DNA of 64,000 nucleotides from Achromobacter xylosoxidans (GCF_014490035.1 NZ_CP061008.1:3348001-3412000); one strand, 5' to 3'. Counted from the stretch's first letter, positions 53,001 to 61,700 are shown. A program made the numbers and translations. Notes: generated by a model not told the origin, from the sequence alone.

Positions 53001-54632
53001 TCAAGCGGCCTTGGCGGCCAGCTTGGTCTTGTAGAGCCAGTCCTTGTAGTCGTCCAGGTCGCCGTCGAAGGGGCTGACCTCGCCGTCGGCCACGATGATG
53101 AATTCATCGGTGGTGGCGCGCAGCAGATGGCGGTCGTGCGACACCAGCATCAGCGTGCCTTCGAACTGCGCCAGCGCGGTGGTCAGCGCTTCGCGGGTTT
53201 CCAGGTCCAGGTGGTTGGTGGGCTCGTCCAGCAGCAGCAGGTTGGGACGCTGCCAGACGATCAGGGCCAGCGCCAGGCGCGCCTTTTCACCACCGGAGAA
53301 CGGTGCGATGGAACTGGTGGCCATGTTGCCGTTGAAATTGAAGCTGCCCAGGAAGTTGCGCAGCTCCTGCTCGCGCACGGTGGGCGCGATCTTCGTCATG
53401 TGCCAAAGCGGCGATTCGTCATGGCGCAGCATCTCCACCTGGTGCTGGGCGAAGTAGCCGATGGACAGCCCCTTGTTGAACTGCGCTTCGCCGGCCAGCG
53501 TTGCGAGTTCACCCGCGATGGTCTTGATGAAGGTGGACTTGCCCGCGCCGTTGATGCCCAACAGGCCGATGCGCTGGCCCGCCTGCAGCGAAAAATTGAT
53601 GCCCGACACGATGATCTTGTCGGACTCGACTTCCGTTTCCTCGTCCGCGATGCGATAGCCGGCGCTGACCGCGTCCATGGTCAAGAGCGGGTTGGGCGCA
53701 CGCAAGGGCTCGCGGAACTCGAACGAGAACTCGGCCGCCGCGCGCAGCGGCGCGACTTCTTCCATGCGGGCCAACGCCTTGATGCGGCTCTGCGCCTGGC
53801 GCGCCTTGCTGGCCTGGGCCTTGAAGCGGTCGATGAAGGATTGCAGGTGCGAGCGCTGGCGCATCTGCTTTTCCAGCATGCCTTGCGCCAGCTCCAGCTG
53901 CGCGGCGCGCTGGCGCTCGAAGGACGAGTAGTTGCCCGAATAGCGCTTGAGCTTGCGTTCGTCGATATGGACGATGACGTTGACCACGCCGTCCAGGAAG
54001 TCGCGGTCGTGCGAGATGACGATGAGCGTGCCTGGGTAGCGTTTGAGCCAGTCTTCCAGCCAGATGATGGCGTCCAGGTCCAGGTGGTTGGTGGGCTCGT
54101 CCAGCAGCAGCAGGTCGGACGGGCACATCAGCGCCTGCGCCAGGTTCAGGCGCATGCGCCAGCCGCCGGAAAAGCTCGTCAGCGGCAGGTGCATCTGCGC
54201 CTGCGTGAAGCCCAGGCCGGTCAGCAGCTGTTCGGCGCGCGAATGCACGGTGTAGGCGTCGGCGTCGGCCAGCGCGGCGTAGATGTCGGCCATGCGCAGG
54301 CCGTTCTCGGTGCTTTCGGGTTCGGCTTCCAGCTGCGCCAGTTCCGCCTCCAGCTTGCGCAGCGTGACGTCGCCGTCGATGGCGTACTCGATGGCGGGCC
54401 GGTCCAGCGCGGGCGTTTCCTGCGCCACATAGGCCATGCGCCAGCTGGCCGGATAGTCCAGGTCGCCCTGGTCCGCGTGCAGCGTGCCGCGCAAGAGACC
54501 GAACAGGCTGGACTTGCCGGCGCCATTGGCGCCGATCAGGCCGATCTTGTCGCCGGGGTTGAGCAGCAGGTCGACCTTGTCTAGCAAGGGCTTGACGCCG
54601 CGCATGAGTGAAACTTGTTGGAAGCGGATCAT
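53001..54632 (-). CDS. ABC-F family ATPase (YheS/Uup group)
   Basis: The 543-residue protein has two ABC modules on one chain and no membrane segments. Module 1: Walker A GANGAGKSS, signature FSGGWRMRLNLAQALM, Walker B LLLLDEPTNHLDL. Module 2: Walker A GINGAGKST, signature FSGGEKARLALALIVW, LLLLDEPTNHLDL. The inter-domain linker (about 240-310) is helical and charged, as in ribosome-associated ABC-F proteins that act on the E site or translation. It is a housekeeping-like gene and not a transporter. ATG 54632 is chosen because MIRFQQVSLMRG is the usual start. Confidence 0.92.
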   Translation of the reverse strand: MIRFQQVSLMRGVKPLLDKVDLLLNPGDKIGLIGANGAGKSSLFGLLRGTLHADQGDLDYPASWRMAYVAQETPALDRPAIEYAIDGDVTLRKLEAELAQLEAEPESTENGLRMADIYAALADADAYTVHSRAEQLLTGLGFTQAQMHLPLTSFSGGWRMRLNLAQALMCPSDLLLLDEPTNHLDLDAIIWLEDWLKRYPGTLIVISHDRDFLDGVVNVIVHIDERKLKRYSGNYSSFERQRAAQLELAQGMLEKQMRQRSHLQSFIDRFKAQASKARQAQSRIKALARMEEVAPLRAAAEFSFEFREPLRAPNPLLTMDAVSAGYRIADEETEVESDKIIVSGINFSLQAGQRIGLLGINGAGKSTFIKTIAGELATLAGEAQFNKGLSIGYFAQHQVEMLRHDESPLWHMTKIAPTVREQELRNFLGSFNFNGNMATSSIAPFSGGEKARLALALIVWQRPNLLLLDEPTNHLDLETREALTTALAQFEGTLMLVSHDRHLLRATTDEFIIVADGEVSPFDGDLDDYKDWLYKTKLAAKAA

Positions 54633-54801
54633 GGGTGGTGCAACAGGGGACGCGGCAGGATTCCCGCCGGCCAGGCGCAGAGAAGAAGGTGGGGAAGCAG
54701 GGCGCTCGGGCAGCGCGGCAGGCGGACGGAACGGGCGTTCGTTCCGCGTCAAAGGCGGGTATTGTACCGGGCTTGGCGACCCAGGCGCGCGATGCCGCCC
54801 G

Positions 54802-55797
54802 TCAGCGCGAGGCGTACCGGCTGTCCAGCACCCGGCGCAGGCGCACCGCGTCGCCGAAGCGCGAGCCGTTGATGCCCTGCGCGTTGAGCAGCACCATGGC
54901 TAGGTTGCGCTTGCCGACCTTGACCGCCATCACCAGGCAATCGCCGGCTTCGCGTGTGGTGCCGGTCTTGGACACAAGGATGTCCCATTGCGGACGGCCC
55001 ACCAGGATGTTGGTGTTGCGGAAGGTCTGGCCGGCGGCCTGGTAGCTGGTCTCGCCGGTGTATTGCCGCAACAGCGGCTGGGCGGAAATCGCCGCGAGCA
55101 ACTTGACCAGATCCCTGGCCGAAGACTGGTTTTCGTTGGACAGGCCGCTAGGTTCGGCGAAGCTGGAATCGGTCATGCCCAGCGCGCGGGCCTCGGCGTT
55201 CATCGCCGCGACGAAAGCCGCGGTGCCGCCGGTATAGGTGCGTCCCAGCGCCTGCGCGGCGCTGTTTTCGGAAGGGATCAACGCCAGGCGCAGCAGATCG
55301 GCGCGGCTCAGTTTGGTGCCGGCCGTCAGGCGCGAGGGCAACTCGCTGGTGGAGCGGGTGTCGCTGGCGTCGATGGTGATGATGTCGTCCATCGGCAGGC
55401 CGGCCTTGACCAGCGTCAGCGCCGCCATGAGCTTGGTGATGGAAGCGATGGGCCGCACGGCGTCCTCGTTGCGCGCGAACAGGACTTCGGACGTGTCCAT
55501 GTCCTGCACCAGGATCGTGCTGGACTTGAGCTTGCCGATTTCCTTGGCCGGGTCGCGCGTGACCAGCGAGGCGTTGGCGGCCGCGTCCGGGTCCAGCGGG
55601 TCGGGCTGCGCGCCCCAGCGCTGCACGGCGATGCGCTTGCCGTAGCCATGCAGGCACATCGGCAGGGAAGGCTGGGAATTGCAAGGATGGAAATTGGCAG
55701 CCTGGGCGCGCGCCGGCGCCGGCAAGCCCGCCGCCGTGGCGGCCCACAAAGCCGCCACGCAGAATGAGATCGACATTTGCCGCAAGATCAGCGTCAC
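54802..55797 (-). CDS. pbpG: D-alanyl-D-alanine endopeptidase (PBP7/PbpG family)
   Basis: The protein of about 331 residues has a signal peptide (about 1-33, ending PAPARAQA) and the three catalytic motifs of S11 peptidases: SITK in RPIASITKLMAAL, SEN in LIPSENSAAQAL, and KTG in LVSKTGTTREAGD. It cleaves cross-links in peptidoglycan in the periplasm. The GTG at 55797 is chosen as the start because GGGGAG lies 5 bases upstream and it gives a basic n-region; ATG 55776 or 55854 are alternatives. The RR/CitE-like genes lie upstream on the same strand, so a shared transcript is possible. Confidence 0.9.
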   Translation of the reverse strand: MTLILRQMSISFCVAALWAATAAGLPAPARAQAANFHPCNSQPSLPMCLHGYGKRIAVQRWGAQPDPLDPDAAANASLVTRDPAKEIGKLKSSTILVQDMDTSEVLFARNEDAVRPIASITKLMAALTLVKAGLPMDDIITIDASDTRSTSELPSRLTAGTKLSRADLLRLALIPSENSAAQALGRTYTGGTAAFVAAMNAEARALGMTDSSFAEPSGLSNENQSSARDLVKLLAAISAQPLLRQYTGETSYQAAGQTFRNTNILVGRPQWDILVSKTGTTREAGDCLVMAVKVGKRNLAMVLLNAQGINGSRFGDAVRLRRVLDSRYASR

Positions 55798-55888
55798 GAG
55801 CGCTCCCCGATACGCCGGCCACGCGCCCGGCAGGGCGTTACCAGCAATATGCATTTGAAAGCCGATATTACTGCGGTTGGCGCCGTTG

Positions 55889-56764
55889 TCACTGGTGCGC
55901 GTCTGCGATGGCCTCGGCCAGCGCCAGCACGCGCTCCGCTTCGCGCGCATGCAGGTTTTCCACCAGCGCGCCGTCGACCACGGCCACGCCCAGGCCCGCG
56001 GCCTGCGCGGCGCGCCAGGCGTCCAGGCGCTTGCGCGCGGCGGCGAGTTCTTCTGCCGAGGGCGCAAAGGCGGCGTTGGCCGCCGCGATCTGCTTGGGAT
56101 GGATGAGCGTCTTGCCATCGAAGCCCTGGTCGCGTCCCTGCCTGCAAGCCGCCGCCAGGCCGGTGTCGTCATGCAGGTCCAGGTGCACGCCGTCCAGCGC
56201 CGCCAGGCCGTGGGCCCGCGCCGCCATCACCGCCATCGAGCGTGCCAGCAGGGTTTCTTCGCGAGACGGCGTATGCCGCGCGTGCAGATCCTTCACCAGG
56301 TCCGAGGTGCCGACGACGATGGCCGCCAGCCGCGGATGGCCGGAGGCGATGGCGTCCAGCCGCAAAAATCCCAAGGGTGTTTCGGCCATGGCCCACAAGG
56401 GCAGGCTGGCTGGCGCGCCCGCCGCGTCCAGCGCTCGCGCGAGCGCGTCGAGCTCGGCGGCGGACTGCACCTTGGGCAGCAGCACCGCGTCCGCGCCCGC
56501 CTGGGCAATGGCCCTGACGTCGTCCAGGCCCCATGCCGTGTCCAGCGCGTTGATGCGCACCACGCATTCGCGGCGGCCATAGCCGCCAGCGCGCAGGGCC
56601 GCGGCGACTTGCTCGCGGGCTTGCGCCTTGGCATCGGGCGCGACGGCATCCTCCAGGTCGAGGATCAGGACATCGGCGTCCAGGCTGCGCGCCTTGTCCA
56701 GCGCGCGCGCGTTGGCGCCAGGCATATAGAGTACGGAACGGCGGGGTCGGATGGCAGGAGTCAT
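55889..56764 (-). CDS. HpcH/HpaI aldolase-lyase family protein (CitE-like)
   Basis: The 291-residue protein has the CitE-type fold: RRSVLYMPGANARALDKARSLDADVLILDLEDAVAPDAK at the N-terminus, VRINALDTAWGLDDVRAI, ADAVLLPKVQSAAEL and FDGKTLIHPKQI. These are the metal-binding Asp/Glu and CoA-thioester features of CitE/Mcl-type lyases. As no citrate lyase CitD/CitF lies nearby, a role as malyl- or citramalyl-CoA lyase/thioesterase is more likely. ATG 56764 is 4 bases after the response regulator stop, so the two are co-expressed, an unusual pairing. Confidence 0.87.
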   Translation of the reverse strand: MTPAIRPRRSVLYMPGANARALDKARSLDADVLILDLEDAVAPDAKAQAREQVAAALRAGGYGRRECVVRINALDTAWGLDDVRAIAQAGADAVLLPKVQSAAELDALARALDAAGAPASLPLWAMAETPLGFLRLDAIASGHPRLAAIVVGTSDLVKDLHARHTPSREETLLARSMAVMAARAHGLAALDGVHLDLHDDTGLAAACRQGRDQGFDGKTLIHPKQIAAANAAFAPSAEELAAARKRLDAWRAAQAAGLGVAVVDGALVENLHAREAERVLALAEAIADAHQ

Positions 56765-56768
56765 GGTT

Positions 56769-57488
56769 TCAGTACTTGGCGTTGCCGACGATCTGCACAG
56801 GCGTGGTGCAGACATAGCCCACGCCGTACACCGTGCGTATGCCCATGTCGCCGCCGGCCTGCGCGCGCAGCTTGCGCCGCAGGCGGTGCATGTGGGCGTC
56901 CAGCCGGTGGGTATCGTAGGCCTCCACGCTGGCGCCCAGCGCCTCGATCAGGCGGCCGCGCGACAGGGGCAGCGGCGCGGCCTGGATCAGCGCGCCGATC
57001 AGCCGGCTTTCGGTATCGGTGATGTCCACGCTGACCTGCTGCGGCGACACCAGCGTGCGCCGGGACGGATCGAAGCGCCAGGCATCGGATTCCGGAGCGT
57101 CGGCGTCGCCCGCCGGCACCACCCGCAGGCGGCGCGACAGCGACACCAGCGTGGCGCCGAGCTCGGCCAGGTTGACGGGTTTGGTCAGGTAGTGGTCGGC
57201 GCCCAGGCTCAGGCCCGAGACCTTGTCTTCACTCAAGAGGCGGCCGGTGAGCATGATGATGCCCATCGACGGGAAGGATGTCCGCAGGTGCGAGACGCGG
57301 GTCAGCGCGTCCCCGTCGGGCAGCATGGCGTCCAGCACGAGGATGCCTGGCGTCACGGTGAGCAACAGTTGGTCCAGCTCCGCGAGCGAGCCGGCGGTGA
57401 GGATGCTGCGGTCCAGGCCCAGATCCTCGATGTATTCAGCGATGGTGTCGCGCCAGTCTCCGTGGTCGTCGACGATGATGATGGTCAC
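56769..57488 (-). CDS. orphan response regulator with winged-helix output
   Basis: The 239-residue protein starts with GTG at 57488 (GGA upstream), since no other start suits the receiver fold. Receiver marks: DDH at 7-9, phospho-acceptor Asp53 in ILVLDAMLPDGD, Thr in IIMLTGR and Lys in HYLTKPVN. The output domain ends with DTHRLDAHMHRLRRKLRAQAGGDMGIRTVYGVGYVC, an OmpR-type winged helix. No histidine kinase is adjacent. A CitE-like gene follows after 4 bases. The 5' region (57489-57808) holds a hairpin and DnaA-box sequences. Confidence 0.88.
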   Translation of the reverse strand: MTIIIVDDHGDWRDTIAEYIEDLGLDRSILTAGSLAELDQLLLTVTPGILVLDAMLPDGDALTRVSHLRTSFPSMGIIMLTGRLLSEDKVSGLSLGADHYLTKPVNLAELGATLVSLSRRLRVVPAGDADAPESDAWRFDPSRRTLVSPQQVSVDITDTESRLIGALIQAAPLPLSRGRLIEALGASVEAYDTHRLDAHMHRLRRKLRAQAGGDMGIRTVYGVGYVCTTPVQIVGNAKY

Positions 57489-57587
57489 GGCGATTCCGGC
57501 GTCAGCGGTTGCGCGCAGGGAGCTTCGAATGCAAACACGCTGTCCGCTCCTTGTATGTGGGTCTTCTTGTATAGGGGGAGTCCGCTG

Positions 57588-57610
57588 GCGCGATATTTTT
57601 CGTATCGCGC
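57588..57610. other. stem-loop upstream of the orphan response regulator
   Basis: GCGCGATA (57588-57595) and TATCGCGC (57603-57610) form a perfect 8-base stem with loop TTTTTCG, 100 bases before the GTG start. It may be an operator or a leader structure. Confidence 0.45.
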
Positions 57611-57759
57611 GCTTGCGGAGAATATCATCATCGCCCCTGCGGCGCCGCGTCAAGAATCAAGGATGGCAGCCGGGCGCCGGCCAATTTTCAGCTGGTCAAA
57701 AAATGAGCAGCCCGTTGCGCATCGGCCGAACGGCCATCAGCCAGGGGTTCGAGGCTTTT

Positions 57760-57800
57760 TTATCCACAGAAATTGTGGATAAGGCCGGCCCTGTGGATAC
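57760..57800. promoter_or_regulatory. cluster of three DnaA-box sequences
   Basis: TTATCCACA at 57760-57768 is the perfect consensus DnaA box. Its exact inverse TGTGGATAA follows at 57774-57782 with a 5-base gap, and TGTGGATAC at 57792-57800 is a third box with one mismatch. The three lie in 41 bases, between the unknown gene (stop at 57809) and the response regulator. dnaA and dnaN are not nearby, so it is not obviously the chromosome origin; DnaA-dependent regulation or titration are options. Confidence 0.7.
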
Positions 57801-57808
57801 TGTGCTTT

Positions 57809-58279
57809 TTATGTAGACAGGTGTTCGACGGCAACGCCCGGCGGCACCTTGCGCATGCGGTCGCGCTCGATGCGCGGCGGGGCGAAGCGGGTCTTGCGGG
57901 CAGCGGCGTTCTGCAGCAGCACGGACAGCACCGCGCCCTTGTCCTGAATCCACTCATTTTTGCCGCGCAGCAATTTCATCGCGTTCTCGGCGGTGCCAAG
58001 GCGATAGGTCATGGAGTTGATCTGGACCGAGGTCTTGCCATTGAAAACGGCCGCATCCTGTTCGGTGATTGCCGCGGCGTCCAGATTGCTGCTGTCGTGA
58101 TCGATGCGGTAGACGAACTTCAAGCCGCTGTGCGGATCCTGCACCACCACGAGCTTGTCGGACCCCGATATGTCGGACAGCATGCCGATCACCAGCGACT
58201 CGACCAGCTGGTTGCCGCGCTGTTCCTCGGTGTAGATGTATATCGTGTGACGCGCTGGCGCGGCGTAGGTCTGTTGCAT
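57809..58279 (-). CDS. hypothetical protein, 156 aa
   Basis: I do not recognise this protein. It has no signal peptide or membrane segments. The N-terminal half mixes strands (RHTIYIYTEEQRG, SDKLVVVQDPHSGLKFVYRIDHD) and the centre has an AAITEQDAAVFNGKTSVQINSMTYRLG stretch; the C-terminus is basic and proline-rich (RKTRFAPPRIERDRMRKVPPG), as in some nucleic-acid binding tails. ATG 58279 is chosen; a TTG four codons earlier is possible. It stands alone, with DnaA boxes 9 bases beyond its stop and an acetyltransferase gene upstream on the same strand, 69 bases away. Confidence 0.7.
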   Translation of the reverse strand: MQQTYAAPARHTIYIYTEEQRGNQLVESLVIGMLSDISGSDKLVVVQDPHSGLKFVYRIDHDSSNLDAAAITEQDAAVFNGKTSVQINSMTYRLGTAENAMKLLRGKNEWIQDKGAVLSVLLQNAAARKTRFAPPRIERDRMRKVPPGVAVEHLST

Positions 58280-58348
58280 AACTGGCTTCAATAGTGCGGG
58301 GCAGGCCTGGCGGCCCGGACAAGCTGCGAAAAGAGCGGGCGATGCGCG

Positions 58349-58948
58349 CTATCCGGCGCGGCGCATGCGCATCAGCAAGCGCGCTTTGACGGCTGGCCAG
58401 TCCTCGTCGAGGATCGCGAAGTAGACCATGTCGCGCGCGCGCCCCGATTGCGCGATCAGGTGCTTGCGGAACACGCCTTCCTCCACGCCGCCGATCCGCA
58501 GGATGGCCTGGCGCGATTGCATATTGCTCAGTTCAGTCTTGAATACGATGCGCATGATACCAATTGTTTCAAAGGCGTGCTGCAACAGCAAGAACTTGGC
58601 CTCGGTATTGGCGCCGGAACGCTGGCTTGCGGGCGTGAGCCAGGTGCCGCCGATCTCCAGGCGCTTGTGCGCCAGCGCGATGTCCATATAGCGCGTTGCG
58701 CCGATGACCTGGTCGTTGTCCTGCCGCACGATGACAAATGGCAGGCAGTTGCCATCGCGCTGGCCGGCCAGCGCGCGGTCGACATAGCGCTGCATATCGT
58801 CCAGCGTCTGCACGGGTTCGGGTTGCAGGCGCCACAGCTCGGGGTGCAGGCCCACCTGCGCGAGCGGCTCGGCATGGCTGGCGGTGAGCGGTTCAAGGCG
58901 CACGACCTCGCCAGCGAGCGTGACGGGTTGCAGGCGGGGGCTGGTCAT
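58349..58948 (-). CDS. GNAT family N-acetyltransferase (RimJ/RimL type)
   Basis: The 199-residue protein has the RimJ/RimL-like pattern: VVRLEPLTASHAEPLAQVG at the N-terminus, FVIVRQDNDQVIGATRYMDI, LEIGGTWLTPASQRSGANTEAKFLLLQHAFE (acetyl-CoA loop) and RIVFKTELSNMQSRQAILRIGGVEEGVFRKHL. This subgroup often acetylates N-terminal amino groups of proteins, or small molecules. ATG 58948 is chosen; upstream codons in the frame are not family-like. It is divergent from a DadA-like gene. Confidence 0.9.
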   Translation of the reverse strand: MTSPRLQPVTLAGEVVRLEPLTASHAEPLAQVGLHPELWRLQPEPVQTLDDMQRYVDRALAGQRDGNCLPFVIVRQDNDQVIGATRYMDIALAHKRLEIGGTWLTPASQRSGANTEAKFLLLQHAFETIGIMRIVFKTELSNMQSRQAILRIGGVEEGVFRKHLIAQSGRARDMVYFAILDEDWPAVKARLLMRMRRAG

Positions 58949-59056
58949 GACGTATTCCTTGATCGGAGCGTGGGCGCGGAGGGCTGGGCGTGCAGCAGGC
59001 GATTCTACGCGCGCGCGCCCTTGCCGAATACCGCACGCAAGCGCAGAATGCGCCGC

Positions 59057-60289
59057 ATGAAAACAGACGCCTTGGTCCTGGGTGCGGGCATCGTCGGGGT
59101 GAGCACCGCCCTGCATCTGGCGGCGCGCGGCCGTTCAGTGGTGCTGCTGGACCGGCGCGGCCCTGGCGAGGAAACCAGCTACGGCAACGCGGGCCTGATC
59201 GAACGGGCCAGCGTGATTCCCTATGCCTTCCCGCGCGACTGGCGCAGCCTGTGGCGCTACGCCAGGAACAATACGCCGGACGTCAGCTACCACCCGCGCT
59301 TTCTGCCGCGCATCGCGCCATGGCTGCTGCGCTACTGGTGGCATTCGGCGCCGTCGCGGCTGACGCGCGCGACCCAGGCCATGCTGCCGCTGATCGAGCG
59401 CTGCGTCGCGGAGCACGACGCGCTCAAGGACGAGGCCGGCATCTCGCGCCTGTTCCGGCGCAGCGGCTGGATCGATGGCGTACGCAGCGAGGCCGGCCTG
59501 GCCAGGGCCGCGGCCGAGGCCCTGGCGCTCGCGCCGTACGGGCTGAACTACCGCGTATTGGACCGCCAGGCGCTGGCGGCGCTGGAACCTTCGCTGTCGC
59601 GCATGGCCGGTGCGGTGCATTGGCTGGATCCGGTCAACGTTTCGGACCCGGGCGCCGTCACGCGCGGCTACGCGGCCTTGTTCGAACGGCGCGGCGGCGT
59701 GCTCGCGCGCGGCGACGCGCGCAGCCTCAAGCCATCTGGCCAGGGTTGGCAGGTGCTGGGAGAACAAGGGCTGATCGAGGCCCGCGATGTGGTGGTTGCG
59801 CTGGGCCCGTGGTCGCCGGACATCCTGCGCCCGCTGGGCTATCGCATTCCCATGGCGGTCAAGCGCGGCTATCACCAGCATTACGCATTGGAAGATGGCG
59901 CGACCTTGTCGCATCCGGTGGCGGACATCGAAAGCGGTTTCGTCGTGACGCCCATGACGCTGGGCGTGCGCCTGACCACGGGCGCCGAGTTCGCGGCGCG
60001 CGATGCGCCGCCTTCACCGATCCAGATCGAGCGCACGCGGGCGTTGGCGCGGCAGCTGCTGCCGCTGGGCGAGGCCGTGGAGCGCGAACCGTGGATGGGT
60101 TGCCGGCCCTGCATGCCGGACATGCGGCCGGTCATCGGACCAGCGCCGCGCCATCCCGGCCTGTGGCTGGCGTTCGGCCATGCGCATCATGGCTTTACGC
60201 TAGGTCCGGTGACGGGCAAGCTGCTGGCCTGCATGATCACGGGCCAGGCGCCGGACATGGATCCGGCGCCTTACCGCGTCGGCCGCTGA
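59057..60289 (+). CDS. FAD-dependent D-amino-acid dehydrogenase-like oxidoreductase
   Basis: The ~410-residue protein has the N-terminal Rossmann motif ALVLGAGIVGVSTALHLAARGRSVVLLDRRGPGEETSYGNAG, the DadA/DAO-family feature, and the C-terminal WMGCRPCMPDMRPVIGPAPRHPGLWLAFGHAHHGFTLGPVTGKLLA. It oxidises an amine or D-amino acid. Which substrate it uses is not clear; together with the D-aminoacylase/racemase operon 33 kb away it suggests D-amino-acid catabolism in this organism (inference). The start may be ATG 59048 or 59057. It converges with aroG. Confidence 0.9.
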   Translation: MKTDALVLGAGIVGVSTALHLAARGRSVVLLDRRGPGEETSYGNAGLIERASVIPYAFPRDWRSLWRYARNNTPDVSYHPRFLPRIAPWLLRYWWHSAPSRLTRATQAMLPLIERCVAEHDALKDEAGISRLFRRSGWIDGVRSEAGLARAAAEALALAPYGLNYRVLDRQALAALEPSLSRMAGAVHWLDPVNVSDPGAVTRGYAALFERRGGVLARGDARSLKPSGQGWQVLGEQGLIEARDVVVALGPWSPDILRPLGYRIPMAVKRGYHQHYALEDGATLSHPVADIESGFVVTPMTLGVRLTTGAEFAARDAPPSPIQIERTRALARQLLPLGEAVEREPWMGCRPCMPDMRPVIGPAPRHPGLWLAFGHAHHGFTLGPVTGKLLACMITGQAPDMDPAPYRVGR

Positions 60290-60325
60290 GGCCGTACGCG
60301 GCAAGAGACGCGAGAAGCGCGGTTC

Positions 60326-61459
60326 TCAGGCCGGTTTTGCGGCCTTTTCGCGGCGCTGGCGCACGGCCAGGGCCAGCGTTTCCAGCACCGGCGCGGTCTG
60401 CGACCAGCCCAGGCAGGCGTCCGTGATGGACACGCCGCGGCGCAGCGGCAGGCCGGGCTTCAGGTCCTGGCGGCCTTCTTCGAGATGGCTTTCGATCATC
60501 ACGCCGGTGATGCGGCCGTCGCCCTGGGAGATCTGGGCGGCGATATCGTTGGCCACGTCGACCTGGCGCAGATGCGACTTGTTGGAGTTGGCGTGCGAGC
60601 AGTCGATCATGACCTGTTCGCGCTGGCCGGCGGCGCGCAGGGCGGCGCAGCAGGCGTCGACGCTGGCCGCGTCGTAGTTCGGGCCTTGCTTGCCGCCGCG
60701 CAGGATGACGTGGGTGTCCTGGTTGCCGCGGGTTTCGAAGATGGCGGCCATGCCCATCTTGGTCATGCCCATGAACGCGTGCTTGGCGCTGGCGGCGACC
60801 ATGGCGTCCGCGGCGATCTGCACGCCGCCGTCGGTGCCGTTCTTGAAGCCCAGCGGGCAGCTCAGGCCGGAACTCAGCTGGCGGTGGCTGGGGCTTTCGG
60901 TGGTGCGCGCGCCGATGGCGCCCCACGCGATCAGGTCGGCAATGTACTGCGGGCTGAGCAGGTCCAGGAATTCGGTGGCGATCGGCAAGCCCAGGCCGCT
61001 GATGTCCAGCAGCAGTTCGCGCGCGCGGCGCAGGCCTTCGTTGATGCGGAAGCTGCCGTCCAGGCGCGGATCGTTGATGTAGCCCTTCCAGCCCACGGTG
61101 GTGCGCGGCTTCTCGAAGTACACGCGCATGACGATGAGCAGGTCTTTCTGGTGCTGTTCGGCGGCGGTGCGCAGCAGGCGCGCGTATTCCATGGCCTGGC
61201 CATGGTCGTGGATGGAACAGGGGCCCACCACCAGCACCAGGCGGTCGTCGCGGCCGTGCAGGACGTCGGCGATCTGGACGCGGCTTTGCTCGACCAGCGT
61301 CTGGATCTCGGCCGAAACCGGCAGTTCGTCCTGCAGCAGGGCGGGCGAAATCAAGGGGCGCACCGCGCTGATGCGGGTATCGTCGGTGCGCGTGTTGTCC
61401 TGGGTGGAGTCGGCCGCGCCGACCTCGCGGTCGTGCAGGGGGTCGTCAATGCGGGTCAA
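60326..61459 (-). CDS. aroG: 3-deoxy-7-phosphoheptulonate synthase, type I (AroF/G/H)
   Basis: The 377-residue protein is a type I DAHP synthase: VVGPCSIHDHGQAMEYARLL, VMRVYFEKPRTTVGWKGYINDPRLDGSF, ATEFLDLLSPQYIADLIAWGAIGARTTESPSHRQLSSGLS, GFKNGTDG, MIDCSHANSNKSH and GVMIESHLEEG are all diagnostic, with the metal-binding His/Glu/Asp residues intact. It starts aromatic amino-acid synthesis from PEP and erythrose-4-phosphate. The isoform (Phe-, Tyr- or Trp-sensitive) cannot be assigned with confidence. The N-terminus (DREVGAADSTQDNTRTDD) is longer than in E. coli AroG by about 18 residues. Confidence 0.95.
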   Translation of the reverse strand: MTRIDDPLHDREVGAADSTQDNTRTDDTRISAVRPLISPALLQDELPVSAEIQTLVEQSRVQIADVLHGRDDRLVLVVGPCSIHDHGQAMEYARLLRTAAEQHQKDLLIVMRVYFEKPRTTVGWKGYINDPRLDGSFRINEGLRRARELLLDISGLGLPIATEFLDLLSPQYIADLIAWGAIGARTTESPSHRQLSSGLSCPLGFKNGTDGGVQIAADAMVAASAKHAFMGMTKMGMAAIFETRGNQDTHVILRGGKQGPNYDAASVDACCAALRAAGQREQVMIDCSHANSNKSHLRQVDVANDIAAQISQGDGRITGVMIESHLEEGRQDLKPGLPLRRGVSITDACLGWSQTAPVLETLALAVRQRREKAAKPA

Positions 61460-61595
61460 GGGTAGCTCCGTGCCGTAGATGCGGGAAGAAAGACATCTAT
61501 TATGGCACCGGCCGCGCCGCGGGGCGACGGAAGGCTGCCTCCCTCTGGCTGATGCCGCGAATACTACGACTATCGGCGATGGGGCTGCATTAACC

Positions 61596-61609
61596 CGTTA
61601 GCGATAACG
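61596..61609. promoter_or_regulatory. small inverted repeat upstream of the REC-EAL gene
   Basis: CGTTA (61596-61600) and TAACG (61605-61609) flank GCGA. It lies about 90 bases before the start of the EAL gene, in a 241-base spacer with no gene. Could be a half-site of a regulator; weak evidence. Confidence 0.25.
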
Positions 61610-61700
61610 ACAGCGCGCGCGCGGATGCCTTAGCATGGGGGACACAGTTTTCCAGCGGCCGCCTGCGGGGGCCCGCCCTATATGAGTAGGACGGTAGACC

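Larger units (their letters stand above)
57489..57808. other. 320-base spacer upstream of the orphan response regulator
   Basis: No gene is supported here; short frames inside lack any family resemblance. The spacer holds the stem-loop at 57588-57610 and three DnaA-box-like sequences at 57760-57800, and AT-rich stretches between. It probably carries the promoter for the response regulator on the minus strand. Confidence 0.6.

Noticed and set aside
57760..57782. Intrinsic terminator for the 156-residue protein gene
   Set aside because: The inverted repeat lacks a T run on its downstream side in the minus-strand direction.
57760..57800. Chromosome origin of replication (oriC)
   Set aside because: DnaA boxes are present, but dnaA, dnaN, gidA or parAB genes and a long AT-rich unwinding region are absent nearby.
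57489..57957. Short minus-strand and plus-strand frames over the DnaA-box region
   Set aside because: Cys/Arg-rich, overlapping the 156-residue protein, no ribosome site or family match.
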